DNA of 64,000 bases, taken from positions 62,001 through 126,000 of the forward strand of contig VGCD01000003.1 in NCBI GenBank assembly GCA_016870215.1. Reading direction: 5' to 3'. The notes beneath the pieces were generated by a model that worked only from the letters and a program-made list of their open reading frames with translations, did not search any database and was not told the origin of the DNA. The translations under genes and the position numbers were made by a program. Source of the stretch: Actinomycetota bacterium. GTDB taxonomy: Bacteria > Actinomycetota > Acidimicrobiia > Acidimicrobiales > Ilumatobacteraceae. Shown in pieces: positions 29,350 through 38,080 of the stretch. Position 1 is the first letter of the stretch. The number at the start of each line of letters is the position of its first letter.

Positions 29350-29982
29350 TCAGACCTCTGACCGACCGCCAGCATCGTCATCGACCACATGTGGAAGCGT
29401 CTGAGCCCATGACCACACTTCATTGACCCTGCTCTGAAGTTCGTCAAAGGAGCCAGAGTTGTCGATGACTTGATCTGCGATCGCTAGCCGTTTCTCTCGG
29501 CTTGCCTGGTTTGCCATTCGGGCGCGTGCATCATCTTCACGCATTCCACGCTGATTGACGAGGCGTTGCACCGCAATGTCTTCCGGAACATCGACCACGA
29601 TGGTTCCGCACAGCCCTTTACGAGGGTTCTCTGCCAACAAAGGAATGTCGAGAATCACCACATTGTCTGTGGCTCGTTGCTCTGTGAGTCGACGTTCCAG
29701 TTCCTTGCCAACAGCCGGATGAACGATTTTGTTGAGGTCTTTCAGTGCTTCAGCATCATTGAACACAATGTCGGCCAATCGTTGACGCACGAGCGCTCCT
29801 TGGCTATCAAGCACCTCCGAACCGAACCGCTCTGCAATGACTTGCAGCAAGGGTTGACCTGGCTGTTGCAGCTCTCTGGTGATTGCGTCACCGTCGATAA
29901 TGACGGCTCCCTTATCTGCAAGCAACGACGACACGGTCGACTTGCCTGAGCCAATGCCACCTGTGAGACCAACGAGAATCAC
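29350..29982 (-). CDS. coaE: Dephospho-CoA kinase
   Basis: A 210-residue P-loop kinase that phosphorylates dephospho-CoA in the last step of CoA synthesis. Walker [10 protein letters not shown] is at residues 8-16, and the lid and CoA-binding segment IVHPAVGKE is present. The C terminus is an ordinary short tail; the large C-terminal extension found in mycobacterial CoaE is absent. The GTG start has a strong AGGGAGG ribosome site. It follows rpsA by 56 bases, as in M. tuberculosis. Confidence 0.95.
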   Translation of the reverse strand: MILVGLTGGIGSGKSTVSSLLADKGAVIIDGDAITRELQQPGQPLLQVIAERFGSEVLDSQGALVRQRLADIVFNDAEALKDLNKIVHPAVGKELERRLTEQRATDNVVILDIPLLAENPRKGLCGTIVVDVPEDIAVQRLVNQRGMREDDARARMANQASREKRLAIADQVIDNSGSFDELQSRVNEVWSWAQTLPHVVDDDAGGRSEV

Positions 29983-30038
29983 GCGGCCTCCCTATTGAAT
30001 CAACGAGATTGAACCGACAGGTTCTTCAACTGAAGTTT

Positions 30039-31343
30039 TCAGGATGCTGGCTCGGCCGGGGCCTCAGCAGGCGCTGCGTCGCCGTATTCCTTGTAGTAGT
30101 CAGCCCAAGCTGCTTCACGCTCGGCATCGTCGGCGGCACCGCCGACCCAGTTGCCATGCTCGTCGACTTCGAACTGACCGCGGTACTCCTCGGCCAATTC
30201 TCCGCCTTCTGCAGCCTGCTTGATGGAGATCGAGATGCGACGACGGGCGAGGTCAAGATCGATGATCTTGACCCACAACTCTTCACCCGGTGTCACCACT
30301 TGCTCTGGTGCATCAACGTGATGTGCGGACATCTCAGAGATGTGCACGAGACCTTCGATGCCATCACCAACCTGGACAAACGCACCGAACGGTACCAACT
30401 TGGTGACGCGGCCGTAGACAAGTTGACCGACTTCGTGCGTGGACGCGAACTCCTGCCATGGGTCTTGCTGTGTGGCCTTCAACGAAAGGCTGATGCGCTC
30501 GCGGCTCATGTCGACTTCCAACACCTGCACCGTGACCTCGTCACCGACGGTGACGACTTGACTCGGGTGGTCGACGTGCTTCCACGACAACTCGGACACG
30601 TGAATGAGACCATCCATGCCTCCGAGGTCCACGAATGCACCGAAGGCGACAACGCTCGACACGACGCCCTTGCGAACTTCGCCGGGCTTCAGATTTGTGA
30701 GGAACTCGTCGCGCTGTTCTTTCTGGTTCTCCTCGAGGAATCCGCGACGTGACAGGACCACATTGTTGCGGTTCTTGTCGAGCTCGATGATCTTGGCCTG
30801 AATCGGGCGACCGATGTAGGGCTGAAGATCACGCACGCGACGCAATTCGACGAGTGATGCGGGAAGGAATCCGCGAAGACCGATGTCGACGATGAGACCA
30901 CCCTTGACGACTTCGATGACAGTACCTTCGACGATTCCGTCGGCTTCCTTCACCTTTTCGATAGCACCCCATGCCTTCTCGTACTGAGCGCGCTTCTTCG
31001 AGAGAACGAGTCGTCCTTCTTTGTCTTCGAGAGTGAGAACCAAAGCCTCGATCTGCTCTCCGAGTTTTACGATTTCGTTGGGATCTACATCATTGCGAAT
31101 CGACAATTCGCGCGACGGGATGACACCTTCGGTCTTGTATCCGATTTCAAGAAGAACTCCGTCACGATCGATCTTGACGACAGAGCCAGTGACGAGTTGA
31201 CCTTCCTTGAGTTCCACCATCGTGCCGTCGATTGCTTCGGCGAAAGTTGTGGAGAGATCACGTTCAGTTATTTTGCGAGGGGTGTAATTGCCTTCTGCGT
31301 CGAAGGAGCCCATGGACGCAGATGCTGTGGTTGTGTCGGACAA
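30039..31343 (-). CDS. rpsA: 30S ribosomal protein S1
   Basis: A protein of about 434 residues with four S1 RNA-binding domains (first with KIDRDGVLLEIGYKTEG; later ones with FGAFVDLGGMDGLIH and FGAFVQVGDGIEGLVH), and a short acidic/Ala-rich C terminus. Actinobacterial S1 has this four-domain form. The start is uncertain. TTG 31343 gives the natural N terminus MSDTTTASAS; ATG 31313 removes ten residues; GTG 31409 directly abuts the upstream stop. None has a clear Shine-Dalgarno or a TAnnnT box at the right distance. A stem-loop in the last codons of the upstream methyltransferase gene (31416-31434) could affect transcription into rpsA. Confidence 0.93.
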   Translation of the reverse strand: MSDTTTASASMGSFDAEGNYTPRKITERDLSTTFAEAIDGTMVELKEGQLVTGSVVKIDRDGVLLEIGYKTEGVIPSRELSIRNDVDPNEIVKLGEQIEALVLTLEDKEGRLVLSKKRAQYEKAWGAIEKVKEADGIVEGTVIEVVKGGLIVDIGLRGFLPASLVELRRVRDLQPYIGRPIQAKIIELDKNRNNVVLSRRGFLEENQKEQRDEFLTNLKPGEVRKGVVSSVVAFGAFVDLGGMDGLIHVSELSWKHVDHPSQVVTVGDEVTVQVLEVDMSRERISLSLKATQQDPWQEFASTHEVGQLVYGRVTKLVPFGAFVQVGDGIEGLVHISEMSAHHVDAPEQVVTPGEELWVKIIDLDLARRRISISIKQAAEGGELAEEYRGQFEVDEHGNWVGGAADDAEREAAWADYYKEYGDAAPAEAPAEPAS

Positions 31344-31409
31344 GGAAAGGTCGCTTTCGGGATGGATAAGAGTGGTATCGGTTTGGTCTCGACTGAGCTG
31401 GTGCCACAC

Positions 31410-32141
31410 TCAAGAGCCCAGCCGGCGGCTGGGCGTTTTAAACGCTATCACCAGATGTTCCGGACACTCCAAGGACGGAGCAGCCACGGAATACTGACCT
31501 GGCTCCACCCCGTGTATCGCCCTCACGTCAAGTCCGACCCGAGCCATGAGCAAACGCAACTCACGAGGCGTGTAGCAACCGGTCCACAAGTCAACTTCCT
31601 TCACCACACCCTCTGGAGAGCGCACCTCCGTGCGCTCATGGTTCAGACCGCGCTCAACGTCAAAGGTCGAGCCCTCCTGGTGTTTAATCACGAAATACGA
31701 GTTGAATGCTGACAGTGCCAACTGTCCACCGGGGCGGAGGGCCCGCTCAATCGAGCGCAGCACGTCTTCGTCACCGCCATCTTCCACCATCAAACCGAAT
31801 GCCCCCTGACAGAGGCATATAGCGGCGTCGAATTCTTCGTCGAACGACATTGTTCGCGCGTCGGCAACTTCGAATGTCGCACCTGATGTTGCAGACTCCC
31901 GTGCGACATCGACGAACCGCGAACTGATATCAACGCCATGGACGAGGAAACCCCTTGCTGCTAGTTCGTTTGCATGTCGACCAGGACCGCATCCGACGTC
32001 GAGAATGCGTGCACCTGGTTCGAGGTCGAGCACCGAGAGAAGAAAGTCGACTTCCTGCCTTGTGCCTTTTGTGAATGAGTAGCGCAGATACGCCGCTCCC
32101 ATGTGATCTGCAAGTTCTTCAAACCAGTGATCGGCGTTCAC
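31410..32141 (-). CDS. Class I SAM-dependent methyltransferase
   Basis: A 243-residue Rossmann methyltransferase. Motif I ILDVGCGPGRHANELA (about 45-60) and VHGVDIS on strand 2 are clear, with FDAAICLCQGAFGLM as the post-I/II region. The substrate is unknown. GTG 32141 is preferred because it makes a GTGA overlap with the polA stop, the usual spacing here; ATG 32156 or 32168 would overlap polA more. The gene sits between polA and rpsA, which are neighbours in mycobacteria, so it may be an insertion. Its last five codons contain a stem-loop. Confidence 0.83.
   Translation of the reverse strand: MNADHWFEELADHMGAAYLRYSFTKGTRQEVDFLLSVLDLEPGARILDVGCGPGRHANELAARGFLVHGVDISSRFVDVARESATSGATFEVADARTMSFDEEFDAAICLCQGAFGLMVEDGGDEDVLRSIERALRPGGQLALSAFNSYFVIKHQEGSTFDVERGLNHERTEVRSPEGVVKEVDLWTGCYTPRELRLLMARVGLDVRAIHGVEPGQYSVAAPSLECPEHLVIAFKTPSRRLGS
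31416..31434. terminator. GC-rich hairpin at the methyltransferase 3' end, upstream of rpsA
   Basis: GCCCAGCC-GGC-GGCTGGGC: 8-bp arms and a 3-base loop. On the plus strand it is followed by GTTTT and looks like an intrinsic terminator, though no plus-strand gene ends here. On the minus strand it lies in codons just before the methyltransferase stop and could attenuate readthrough into rpsA. Confidence 0.45.
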
Positions 32142-34813
32142 TTTGCCTCGGCCCATGAAGGTCCCCAACTGAAGTTGACCTCGAGTGGAACATTCAATGT
32201 GGCGGCCGATCTCATGATGGTAAGAACGATGTCTTCCACCTCAGATTTTTCATTCGTGGGCGCCTCGACGATGACCTCGTCATGCACCTGCAACACGAGG
32301 CGACTATTCAATTTGTGTCGCTCCAACGCCTGATCGATTCTGACCAGAGCAATCTTGAAAATGTCTGCTGCCAAACCCTGGATACCAGCGTTCATGGCTT
32401 GGCGCTCGCCCGCTTGACGAATTCGAAAATTGTCACTGCGCAATTCGGGGATGGGCCTCCGACGTCCGAACAATGTCTCGGTGTATCCGTTACGTCTTGC
32501 GTCTGTCACTGTCGCATCCATGTACGCCTTCACAGCAGGGAAGGCAGTGAAATACGCCTCAAGAATGTCGGCCGCCTCATCAACTCCGATGGACAGCCGT
32601 TGACTCAATCCGTACGCCTCCATGCCATAGGCCAACCCGTAGGAAACCATTTTTGCTTGCGAACGTTGGTCTATTGACACCTTCTTTGGGTTCACGCCAA
32701 ACACGCGAGCAGCTGTCGCAGTATGTATGTCCTCCCCCGCAGTGAATGCCGCCACGAGACCGGGATCATTCGCAAGATGCGCGATGCAACGAAGCTCAAT
32801 TTGGTTGTAGTCAGCCACCAAGAACTCGCGACCTTTTGCGGGCACGAATGCTTGTCTGAACACTCGACCCTCGTCAGAGCGCACAGGAATGTTGTGAAGA
32901 TTCGGATGGTCACTACTGAGCCGGCCCGTTCGCGCGACCGTCTGATTGAACGTGGCATGGATGCGACCATCAGAAGCAACTTCCGCCAAGAGACCTTCGC
33001 CGTACGTGGACCTCAGCTTCTCGACTTCCCGATATCGCATGAGCGGGTCAATGAACTCTGGCCACTGGTTCCGGATCTTCTCGAGAGTTGCCGCATCCGT
33101 GCTGTATCCGGTCTTGGTTTTCTTTCCGGGGGTCAGCCCCTTGTCTTCAAAGAGGATCTCGCGCAGCTGCACTGGCGAGTTCAGATTGAACTCTCGTCCG
33201 GCGACAGCGTGCAGGGTTGCGACGAGTGCGTCGACTTCCTCGGTTAGGCGATCTCGAATGGCGCGCAACTTCTTGACATCCACACCGATTCCGGTGGCTT
33301 CCATTCGCGCCAATACCCCGACGAGCGGGTTCTCAACATCGCGATACAAGGTCGCCACACTGCTCGAGTCGAGTGACGTCTGCAGCGCGAGCGCCAACTG
33401 CGACACGACGAGCGCTTCCTTTGCAGCCGAGTCCGCAAGGGAGGGTCCGTCACCGAAGTCGAGCTGACCAGTGGCACCGTTGCCTTCCTCAACATCGATA
33501 CCCAACTCCGACCTGCACACATCAGCGAATTCATATGACGACAAAGACGGGTTCAACAGATAGGCCGCAATCGCAGTGTCGATCTCCAACGAGTCGAGTC
33601 GGTTCCCCTGCTCTTCCATCCAGCGCATGAACGGCTTCGCATCATGTGCCCTCGACTTTGCGACACTCGCCAGAGCGGCACGAACGGATTCGTTCTGCAT
33701 CTGTGACGCATCGAGCCACAGGACTTCTCCCGTATCTGGCGACAAGAGAACGGCAACGCCCGCCAGATCTGATGCACCCGGTCGGCCGCTCCAACGAACT
33801 GCGAGGGTTGCATTGGTCAGGTGGCCAAACAATTCGACGGCCTCTTTGACATCTGAAGTAGTCCGGACGGTGGCTTCGCTACGCGTCTCGGCTTGTGACT
33901 GCGCAGGTGATTCAACTACTGAATCTCCTTGCGTGGACCAACCCAGCTGATCAACGACATCGCTCACCCGTTTGTACATGTTCTTGAATTCAAGAAAGTC
34001 GAACAATCGCTTCGTGGACGCAAGATCCGGCTGCGGTTGCAATGCGGCGAAATCCACCTCAATGGGCACATCATTTCGCAGATACATCATGCGTGCGTTG
34101 CGCTCGACTCGGCTCCCGTGCTCTTCCAGACCTGCGCGAATCTTCGGCGTCTGTTCTGCGGCATTGGCGACTGCGGTAGCAACGGTTCCGTACTGGGTGA
34201 TGAGCTTTGCTGCGGTTTTTTCACCAACTCCAGGAATGCCGTCCAAGTTGTCGCTCGAGTCACCTCGGAGCGCGGCATATTCCGGATATTGACGAGGCGT
34301 CACACCGGTACGTTCGAGGATGCCCGCCTCGTCATACAAGGCGTAATCACTGACTCCACGCTTGTTGTAGAGCACTCGAATGTGCGGATCCTTCACTAAC
34401 TGATACGTGTCTCGATCACCGGTGACAACGATGACGTCGACACCTTTGGCCTCTGCACGGTGAGTAATCGTCGCGATGATGTCGTCACCCTCGAAACCTG
34501 GGGCCTCAATCCACTTGATGCCGAGCACATCGAGCAGTTCACGCACCAAACCCATCTGCTGGCGAAGAGTCTCGGGTGCTTTTTCTCTCTGTGCCTTGTA
34601 CTCCGGGATGGCTTCGTGACGGAACGTCGGTTCTGGTCGATCGAAGGCCACGACGACTCCGTCGGGCTTGTGCTCTTTCACCAGTGACATCAACATCGTG
34701 GTGAACCCATACACCGCGTTCGTCGTTTGTCCGCTAGCGGTCGCCATGTCCTCAGGCAACGCAAAGAACGCGCGATACGTCAGTGAGTTTCCGTCAAGCG
34801 CGAGAATCTGCAT
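32138..34813 (-). CDS. polA: DNA polymerase I
   Basis: An 891-residue family A polymerase. The N-terminal 5' nuclease domain (about 1-290) has VVAFDRPEPTFRHE, the metal-site run EGDDIIATI and the TGDRDTYQL and GDSSDNLDGIPGVGEKTA motifs. The middle domain (about 310-480) is a 3'-5' exonuclease fold in which the DEDD metal ligands are not recognisable, as is common in actinobacterial PolA. The polymerase domain has motif A VADYNQIELR, motif B RSQAKMVSYGLAYGM and motif C LVLQVHDEVIVEAP. It fills gaps and removes primers. Confidence 0.97.
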   Translation of the reverse strand: MQILALDGNSLTYRAFFALPEDMATASGQTTNAVYGFTTMLMSLVKEHKPDGVVVAFDRPEPTFRHEAIPEYKAQREKAPETLRQQMGLVRELLDVLGIKWIEAPGFEGDDIIATITHRAEAKGVDVIVVTGDRDTYQLVKDPHIRVLYNKRGVSDYALYDEAGILERTGVTPRQYPEYAALRGDSSDNLDGIPGVGEKTAAKLITQYGTVATAVANAAEQTPKIRAGLEEHGSRVERNARMMYLRNDVPIEVDFAALQPQPDLASTKRLFDFLEFKNMYKRVSDVVDQLGWSTQGDSVVESPAQSQAETRSEATVRTTSDVKEAVELFGHLTNATLAVRWSGRPGASDLAGVAVLLSPDTGEVLWLDASQMQNESVRAALASVAKSRAHDAKPFMRWMEEQGNRLDSLEIDTAIAAYLLNPSLSSYEFADVCRSELGIDVEEGNGATGQLDFGDGPSLADSAAKEALVVSQLALALQTSLDSSSVATLYRDVENPLVGVLARMEATGIGVDVKKLRAIRDRLTEEVDALVATLHAVAGREFNLNSPVQLREILFEDKGLTPGKKTKTGYSTDAATLEKIRNQWPEFIDPLMRYREVEKLRSTYGEGLLAEVASDGRIHATFNQTVARTGRLSSDHPNLHNIPVRSDEGRVFRQAFVPAKGREFLVADYNQIELRCIAHLANDPGLVAAFTAGEDIHTATAARVFGVNPKKVSIDQRSQAKMVSYGLAYGMEAYGLSQRLSIGVDEAADILEAYFTAFPAVKAYMDATVTDARRNGYTETLFGRRRPIPELRSDNFRIRQAGERQAMNAGIQGLAADIFKIALVRIDQALERHKLNSRLVLQVHDEVIVEAPTNEKSEVEDIVLTIMRSAATLNVPLEVNFSWGPSWAEAK

Positions 34814-34867
34814 GCTCGCCTATTCTCCCACGCCGAGTTGCACACTCGTAGTGCTGACTGCCGAGAA

Positions 34868-35443
34868 CTAGGGATGTACTTCGCCGCTGAGAATTCGTTC
34901 GGCCACGGCCTTCATGGTGGAACGGTGATTCATGGCCGCACGCTGAATGAAGCTGAATGCATCTGATTCACTGAGTCCGTGAGTGTCAATGAGCAGGCCT
35001 TTGGCGCGGTCGATGATCTTTCGCGCCTCTAACTGTTCCCCAAGAGCATCCACTTCGCCGTTCAGAGCCATTAACTCTTTGAAGCGGCCCACAGCCACTT
35101 CGATAGCGGGAATGAGGTCACTCTTCTGGAAAGGCTTTACGAGATATGCGAGCGCACCGGCGTCGCGCGCTTCTTCGATAATTTCCCGCTGGCTGAACGC
35201 AGTGAGAATGAGCACTGCACACAGACGATCTTTTGTGATCGCGCGCGCCGCTTCGAGGCCATCGATGCCGGGCATCTTGATGTCGAGAATCGCAAGATCA
35301 GGGCGCAGCTCTCTGACTAGTTCGACAGCTTTGTCACCACGACCGGTCTCGCCGACGACTGCGTAGCCCTCTTCTTCCAGGGTCTCTTTTAGATCAAGTC
35401 GAATGATTGCTTCGTCCTCGGCGACGACAACTCGAAACGTCAT
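34868..35443 (-). CDS. pdtaR: ANTAR-domain response regulator (PdtaR-like)
   Basis: A 191-residue regulator: receiver domain (about 1-120) with acidic D10 and E11, phospho-acceptor D54 in ILDIKMPG and K103 in LVKPF, and a C-terminal ANTAR RNA-binding domain (about 130-188) with the ARKIIDRAKGLL core and the AA...HRSTMKAVAERI helix. In M. tuberculosis PdtaR (Rv1626), also near polA, is phosphorylated by PdtaS and acts by binding hairpin RNAs to prevent termination. No histidine kinase is in the window. The start overlaps the upstream coiled-coil gene by ATGA. Confidence 0.93.
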   Translation of the reverse strand: MTFRVVVAEDEAIIRLDLKETLEEEGYAVVGETGRGDKAVELVRELRPDLAILDIKMPGIDGLEAARAITKDRLCAVLILTAFSQREIIEEARDAGALAYLVKPFQKSDLIPAIEVAVGRFKELMALNGEVDALGEQLEARKIIDRAKGLLIDTHGLSESDAFSFIQRAAMNHRSTMKAVAERILSGEVHP

Positions 35444-35748
35444 GAGAGTGAATCTCCCAGAGACGAGACCTTCATGCGGTCGAGTAATTCATCAAGGCGT
35501 TGCTCAAGCTCTTGGATGGAGACAACGATGTGTTGGCGATGCTTGCGCATCGCGTCCGCATGAGCCTTCGCATCGCGGTACTCGAACGAGGCAGCCGGGG
35601 TCTCTGACACCAAGGCACGAACTTCCAACTCCTCGGCTTCGGCGTCAAGGTGACTGAGCTGATCGTCAGCGATACGCAACTCCTCGCGAAGTTCGGACAA
35701 TCGACGACTCGCAGCGTGTAAACGTCGTTCAACGAGTCGCGTTCCCAT
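35440..35748 (-). CDS. Small coiled-coil protein of unknown function
   Basis: A 102-residue, highly charged protein made almost entirely of helix-forming heptads (ERRLHAASRRLSELREELR... and KHRQHIVVSIQELEQRLDELL), probably two antiparallel coiled-coil helices around a short linker near residues 50-60. No known domain is recognised. The ATG is supported by a TACACT box exactly 7 nt upstream. The frame extends further upstream only through the tRNA-Leu gene and is not coding there. It is coupled to the ANTAR regulator by an ATGA overlap, so it may be a partner or regulator of it; this is inference from context only. Confidence 0.75.
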   Translation of the reverse strand: MGTRLVERRLHAASRRLSELREELRIADDQLSHLDAEAEELEVRALVSETPAASFEYRDAKAHADAMRKHRQHIVVSIQELEQRLDELLDRMKVSSLGDSLS

Positions 35749-35755
35749 CGGGAGA

Positions 35756-35761
35756 AGTGTA
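35756..35761 (-). promoter_or_regulatory. -10 box TACACT of the coiled-coil/pdtaR pair (leaderless)
   Basis: TACACT ends 7 nt before the ATG at 35748 and starts 14 bases beyond the tRNA 3' end. The same hexamer precedes the carbamoylase operon. Confidence 0.5.
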
Positions 35762-35774
35762 GGGAGAGCCTGGG

Positions 35775-35857
35775 TGCCCGAGGTGGGACTTGAACCCACA
35801 CGCCCTTTCGAACAACGGATTTTGAATCCGTCGCGTCTGCCATTCCGCCACTCGGGC
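35775..35857 (-). tRNA. tRNA-Leu (anticodon CAA)
   Basis: Acceptor stem GCCCGAG/CTCGGGC, D-arm TGGCGGAATGGCAGA, anticodon stem ACGGA/TCCGT with loop TTCAAAA (anticodon CAA, reads UUG), class II variable arm and T loop GTTCAAGTCCC. The discriminator A is at 35775. The following genomic bases are CCC, so CCA is not encoded and must be added. A TACGCT box lies about 11 nt upstream of the 5' end (35869-35874). Confidence 0.95.
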
Positions 35858-35927
35858 CAGGGCAAAAGAGCGTATCGGCAAGGCTCCTCTACCCCTCGGT
35901 AGCGCATCTGGGCCACAAAGCAAGGTC

Positions 35928-35933
35928 TAGGGT
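35928..35933 (+). promoter_or_regulatory. -10 box TAGGGT of the fab operon (leaderless)
   Basis: TAGGGT ends 8 nt before the ATG of fabD. An AGGG Shine-Dalgarno reading of the same bases is possible but the spacing is less usual. Confidence 0.45.
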
Positions 35934-35941
35934 TGTTGTCG

Positions 35942-37117
35942 ATGCTCGCCTTCACCTTTCCAGGTCAAGGTTCGCAGCGCCCCGGCATGGGTCGTCCCTG
36001 GCTGGACCATGAAAGCTGGGAACTCGTGGAGGAAGCCTCCGATGTGTCCGGTCGTGACGTCGCTCGCCTGCTCCTCGACGCCGATGCCGAAGAGCTGAAA
36101 GACACTCGAAATGCCCAGTTGACCACCTTTGTGTCGAGCCTGATGGTGCTGGACGCTGTCGAACGACTCGGTCTCGAACCCACGACGTGCGCTGGACACA
36201 GCCTTGGGGAATACACAGCCCTCACCGCAACGGGTGCGTTGGCTTTTGATGACGGCGTCCGCCTTGTTGTCGAACGCGCAGACGCAATGCATGAAGCTGG
36301 CGCATCTTCACCTGGAACCATGTCAGCAGTCCTCGGACTCGACGACGATCAAGTTGAGATCGCATGTCGGCGCGCAGATGCCGACGTGTGGGTGGCGAAC
36401 TTCAATGCACCGGGACAAGTTGTCATTGCCGGAAGCCCGTCAGGAGTTGCTGCTGCTTCTCAACATGCAAAAGAACTTGGGGCAAAGAAAGTGATGCCAC
36501 TTCAAGTGAGCGGGGCATTTCATACGCCATTTATGACTGCCGCTCGAGATCGGCTGCGAGCAGCAATTGCCGATGCGTCACCGCGCGACACTGAAGTGCC
36601 TGTCATCAGCAATGTCGATGCACTCGCACATGACAAAGGTGACGAGTGGGCGTCGCTTCTGTCCGCACAGTTGTCAAGTCCAGTGCGATGGAAGCACTGC
36701 CTCCTCACCATGTCGGACATGGGCGTCACATCATTTGCCGAACTCGGGCCCGGCGGTGTTCTCACTGGCATGGCCAAGCGATCCGTGGAAAATGCGCGAA
36801 CCATCAGCGTTGCCACACCTGAAGATCTCGACAAATTGTTGGAGTGGATCAACAACTCCACCCCGATCGTTGCCACACCACATGAAGGTGAGCATCTCTT
36901 CGCGCACGAACGACTGATCGTCAGTCCTGCAGCTGGTGTGTTTTCACCAGTCACAACATTGATCTCGGGCTCGATGATTGTCGTCGGCCAGGTCATCGGA
37001 CAGGTCGGTGACCACGACGTACGGTCGCCCTTCGACGGACAACTTCAGTCATTCACCGCGCTAGAGGGCGAACGCGTGACATCGCGTCAACCCATTGCCT
37101 GGTTGCGCACCGAGTAA
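35942..37117 (+). CDS. fabD: Malonyl-CoA:ACP transacylase with C-terminal biotinyl/lipoyl-like domain
   Basis: A 391-residue protein. Residues 1-310 are a complete FabD: the FPGQGSQRPGMG start, nucleophile S87 in GHSLGE, the substrate Arg near 112 and catalytic H194 in GAFHTPFM. It loads malonate onto ACP for fatty acid elongation. The last 77 residues (about 315-391) are extra and resemble one barrel-sandwich hybrid: VSPAAGVFSP...GQVIGQVGD then VRSPFDG...EGERVTSRQPIAWL. The usual biotinyl or lipoyl Lys (MKM or DKA) is missing, so it is not obviously modified. Ordinary FabD is about 310 residues. It is the first gene of the fab operon. ATG 35942 is preferred over TTG 35933. Confidence 0.9.
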   Translation: MLAFTFPGQGSQRPGMGRPWLDHESWELVEEASDVSGRDVARLLLDADAEELKDTRNAQLTTFVSSLMVLDAVERLGLEPTTCAGHSLGEYTALTATGALAFDDGVRLVVERADAMHEAGASSPGTMSAVLGLDDDQVEIACRRADADVWVANFNAPGQVVIAGSPSGVAAASQHAKELGAKKVMPLQVSGAFHTPFMTAARDRLRAAIADASPRDTEVPVISNVDALAHDKGDEWASLLSAQLSSPVRWKHCLLTMSDMGVTSFAELGPGGVLTGMAKRSVENARTISVATPEDLDKLLEWINNSTPIVATPHEGEHLFAHERLIVSPAAGVFSPVTTLISGSMIVVGQVIGQVGDHDVRSPFDGQLQSFTALEGERVTSRQPIAWLRTE

Positions 37118-37129
37118 GGAACGCCAGAC

Positions 37130-38080
37130 ATGCGACGCATTCCAACATCTGCTCGCGGAGCACGCTTCATCGGCTGGGGAACAGCCCTTGGCCACGACAC
37201 CGTCACCAATCACGATCTCGAACAGAAGATGGACACGTCCGACGAATGGATTCGTGAACGTACAGGCATCGAACGACGACACATCGGTGGATCGAATGTT
37301 GAGCTTTCCACCGAGAGCGGCCGTCGCGCATTAGAAATGGCCGGAGTCGACCCCTTGTCAATTGATGCACTCGTGCTTGCAACGACAACGCCAGACCGCG
37401 GTGTACCTGGTACGTCAGCAAGTGTGCAACATTCGCTCGGATTGAAATGTGGCGCATTTGATGTCAATGCCGCCTGTTCCGGTTTCGTGTATTCCCTCGT
37501 CACAGCTCACGGACTCATTGCGATGGGTGCCGAGCGAGTGTTACTTATCGGAACCGACGTCTTGTCCCGCATCACCGATTGGAATGATCGCAACACTGCC
37601 ATTCTGTTTGCGGACGGTTCCGGTGCGGCAGTTCTCGAGGCAACCTCTGATTCAGGGCACCTTCTTGGCTGGGACCTCGATGCCGATGGCTCTCTCGAGA
37701 ATCTGCTGTACCAAGACCACGGCGACTTCATCAAGATGGACGGCAAGGAAGTGTTCCGACGTGCCGTTCGCATCATGGTTGACAGCGCCACAAAGAGCAT
37801 CGCGCATGCAGGCGTCACAAGCGACGACATCGCATTGGTCGTTCCACATCAAGCAAACATTCGCATCATCTCGGCTGCGTGCGATCGCCTGAACATGCCG
37901 CTTGAAAAAGCGGCGACGGTCATTCACGAGACTGGAAACACGTCATCTGCGTCCATTCCTCTGGCTCTCTTTGACGCTGCGAACAAGGGACGCATCAAAG
38001 AGGGCGACCTCGTTCTTTTGGTTGGGTTCGGCGCTGGCATGACGGCTGCCAGTGCAGTCATCAGGTGGACGGCACGATGA
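37130..38080 (+). CDS. fabH: 3-oxoacyl-ACP synthase III
   Basis: A 316-residue initiating condensing enzyme. The triad is C116 (NAACSGF), H240 (VPHQANIRI) and N270 (ETGNTSSASI). It joins an acyl-CoA primer to malonyl-ACP to start fatty acid synthesis. An AAGGAACG ribosome site precedes the ATG, 12 bases after fabD. Its stop overlaps the fabG start (ATGA). Confidence 0.96.
   Translation: MRRIPTSARGARFIGWGTALGHDTVTNHDLEQKMDTSDEWIRERTGIERRHIGGSNVELSTESGRRALEMAGVDPLSIDALVLATTTPDRGVPGTSASVQHSLGLKCGAFDVNAACSGFVYSLVTAHGLIAMGAERVLLIGTDVLSRITDWNDRNTAILFADGSGAAVLEATSDSGHLLGWDLDADGSLENLLYQDHGDFIKMDGKEVFRRAVRIMVDSATKSIAHAGVTSDDIALVVPHQANIRIISAACDRLNMPLEKAATVIHETGNTSSASIPLALFDAANKGRIKEGDLVLLVGFGAGMTAASAVIRWTAR

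Noticed and set aside
30009-30752. A 247-codon open frame antisense to rpsA
   Set aside because: Arises opposite the repeated S1 domains; no motif or start signal supports it.
35749-35955. N-terminal extension of the coiled-coil protein through tRNA-Leu(CAA)
   Set aside because: Again a read-through of a tRNA; the TACACT box places the start at 35748.
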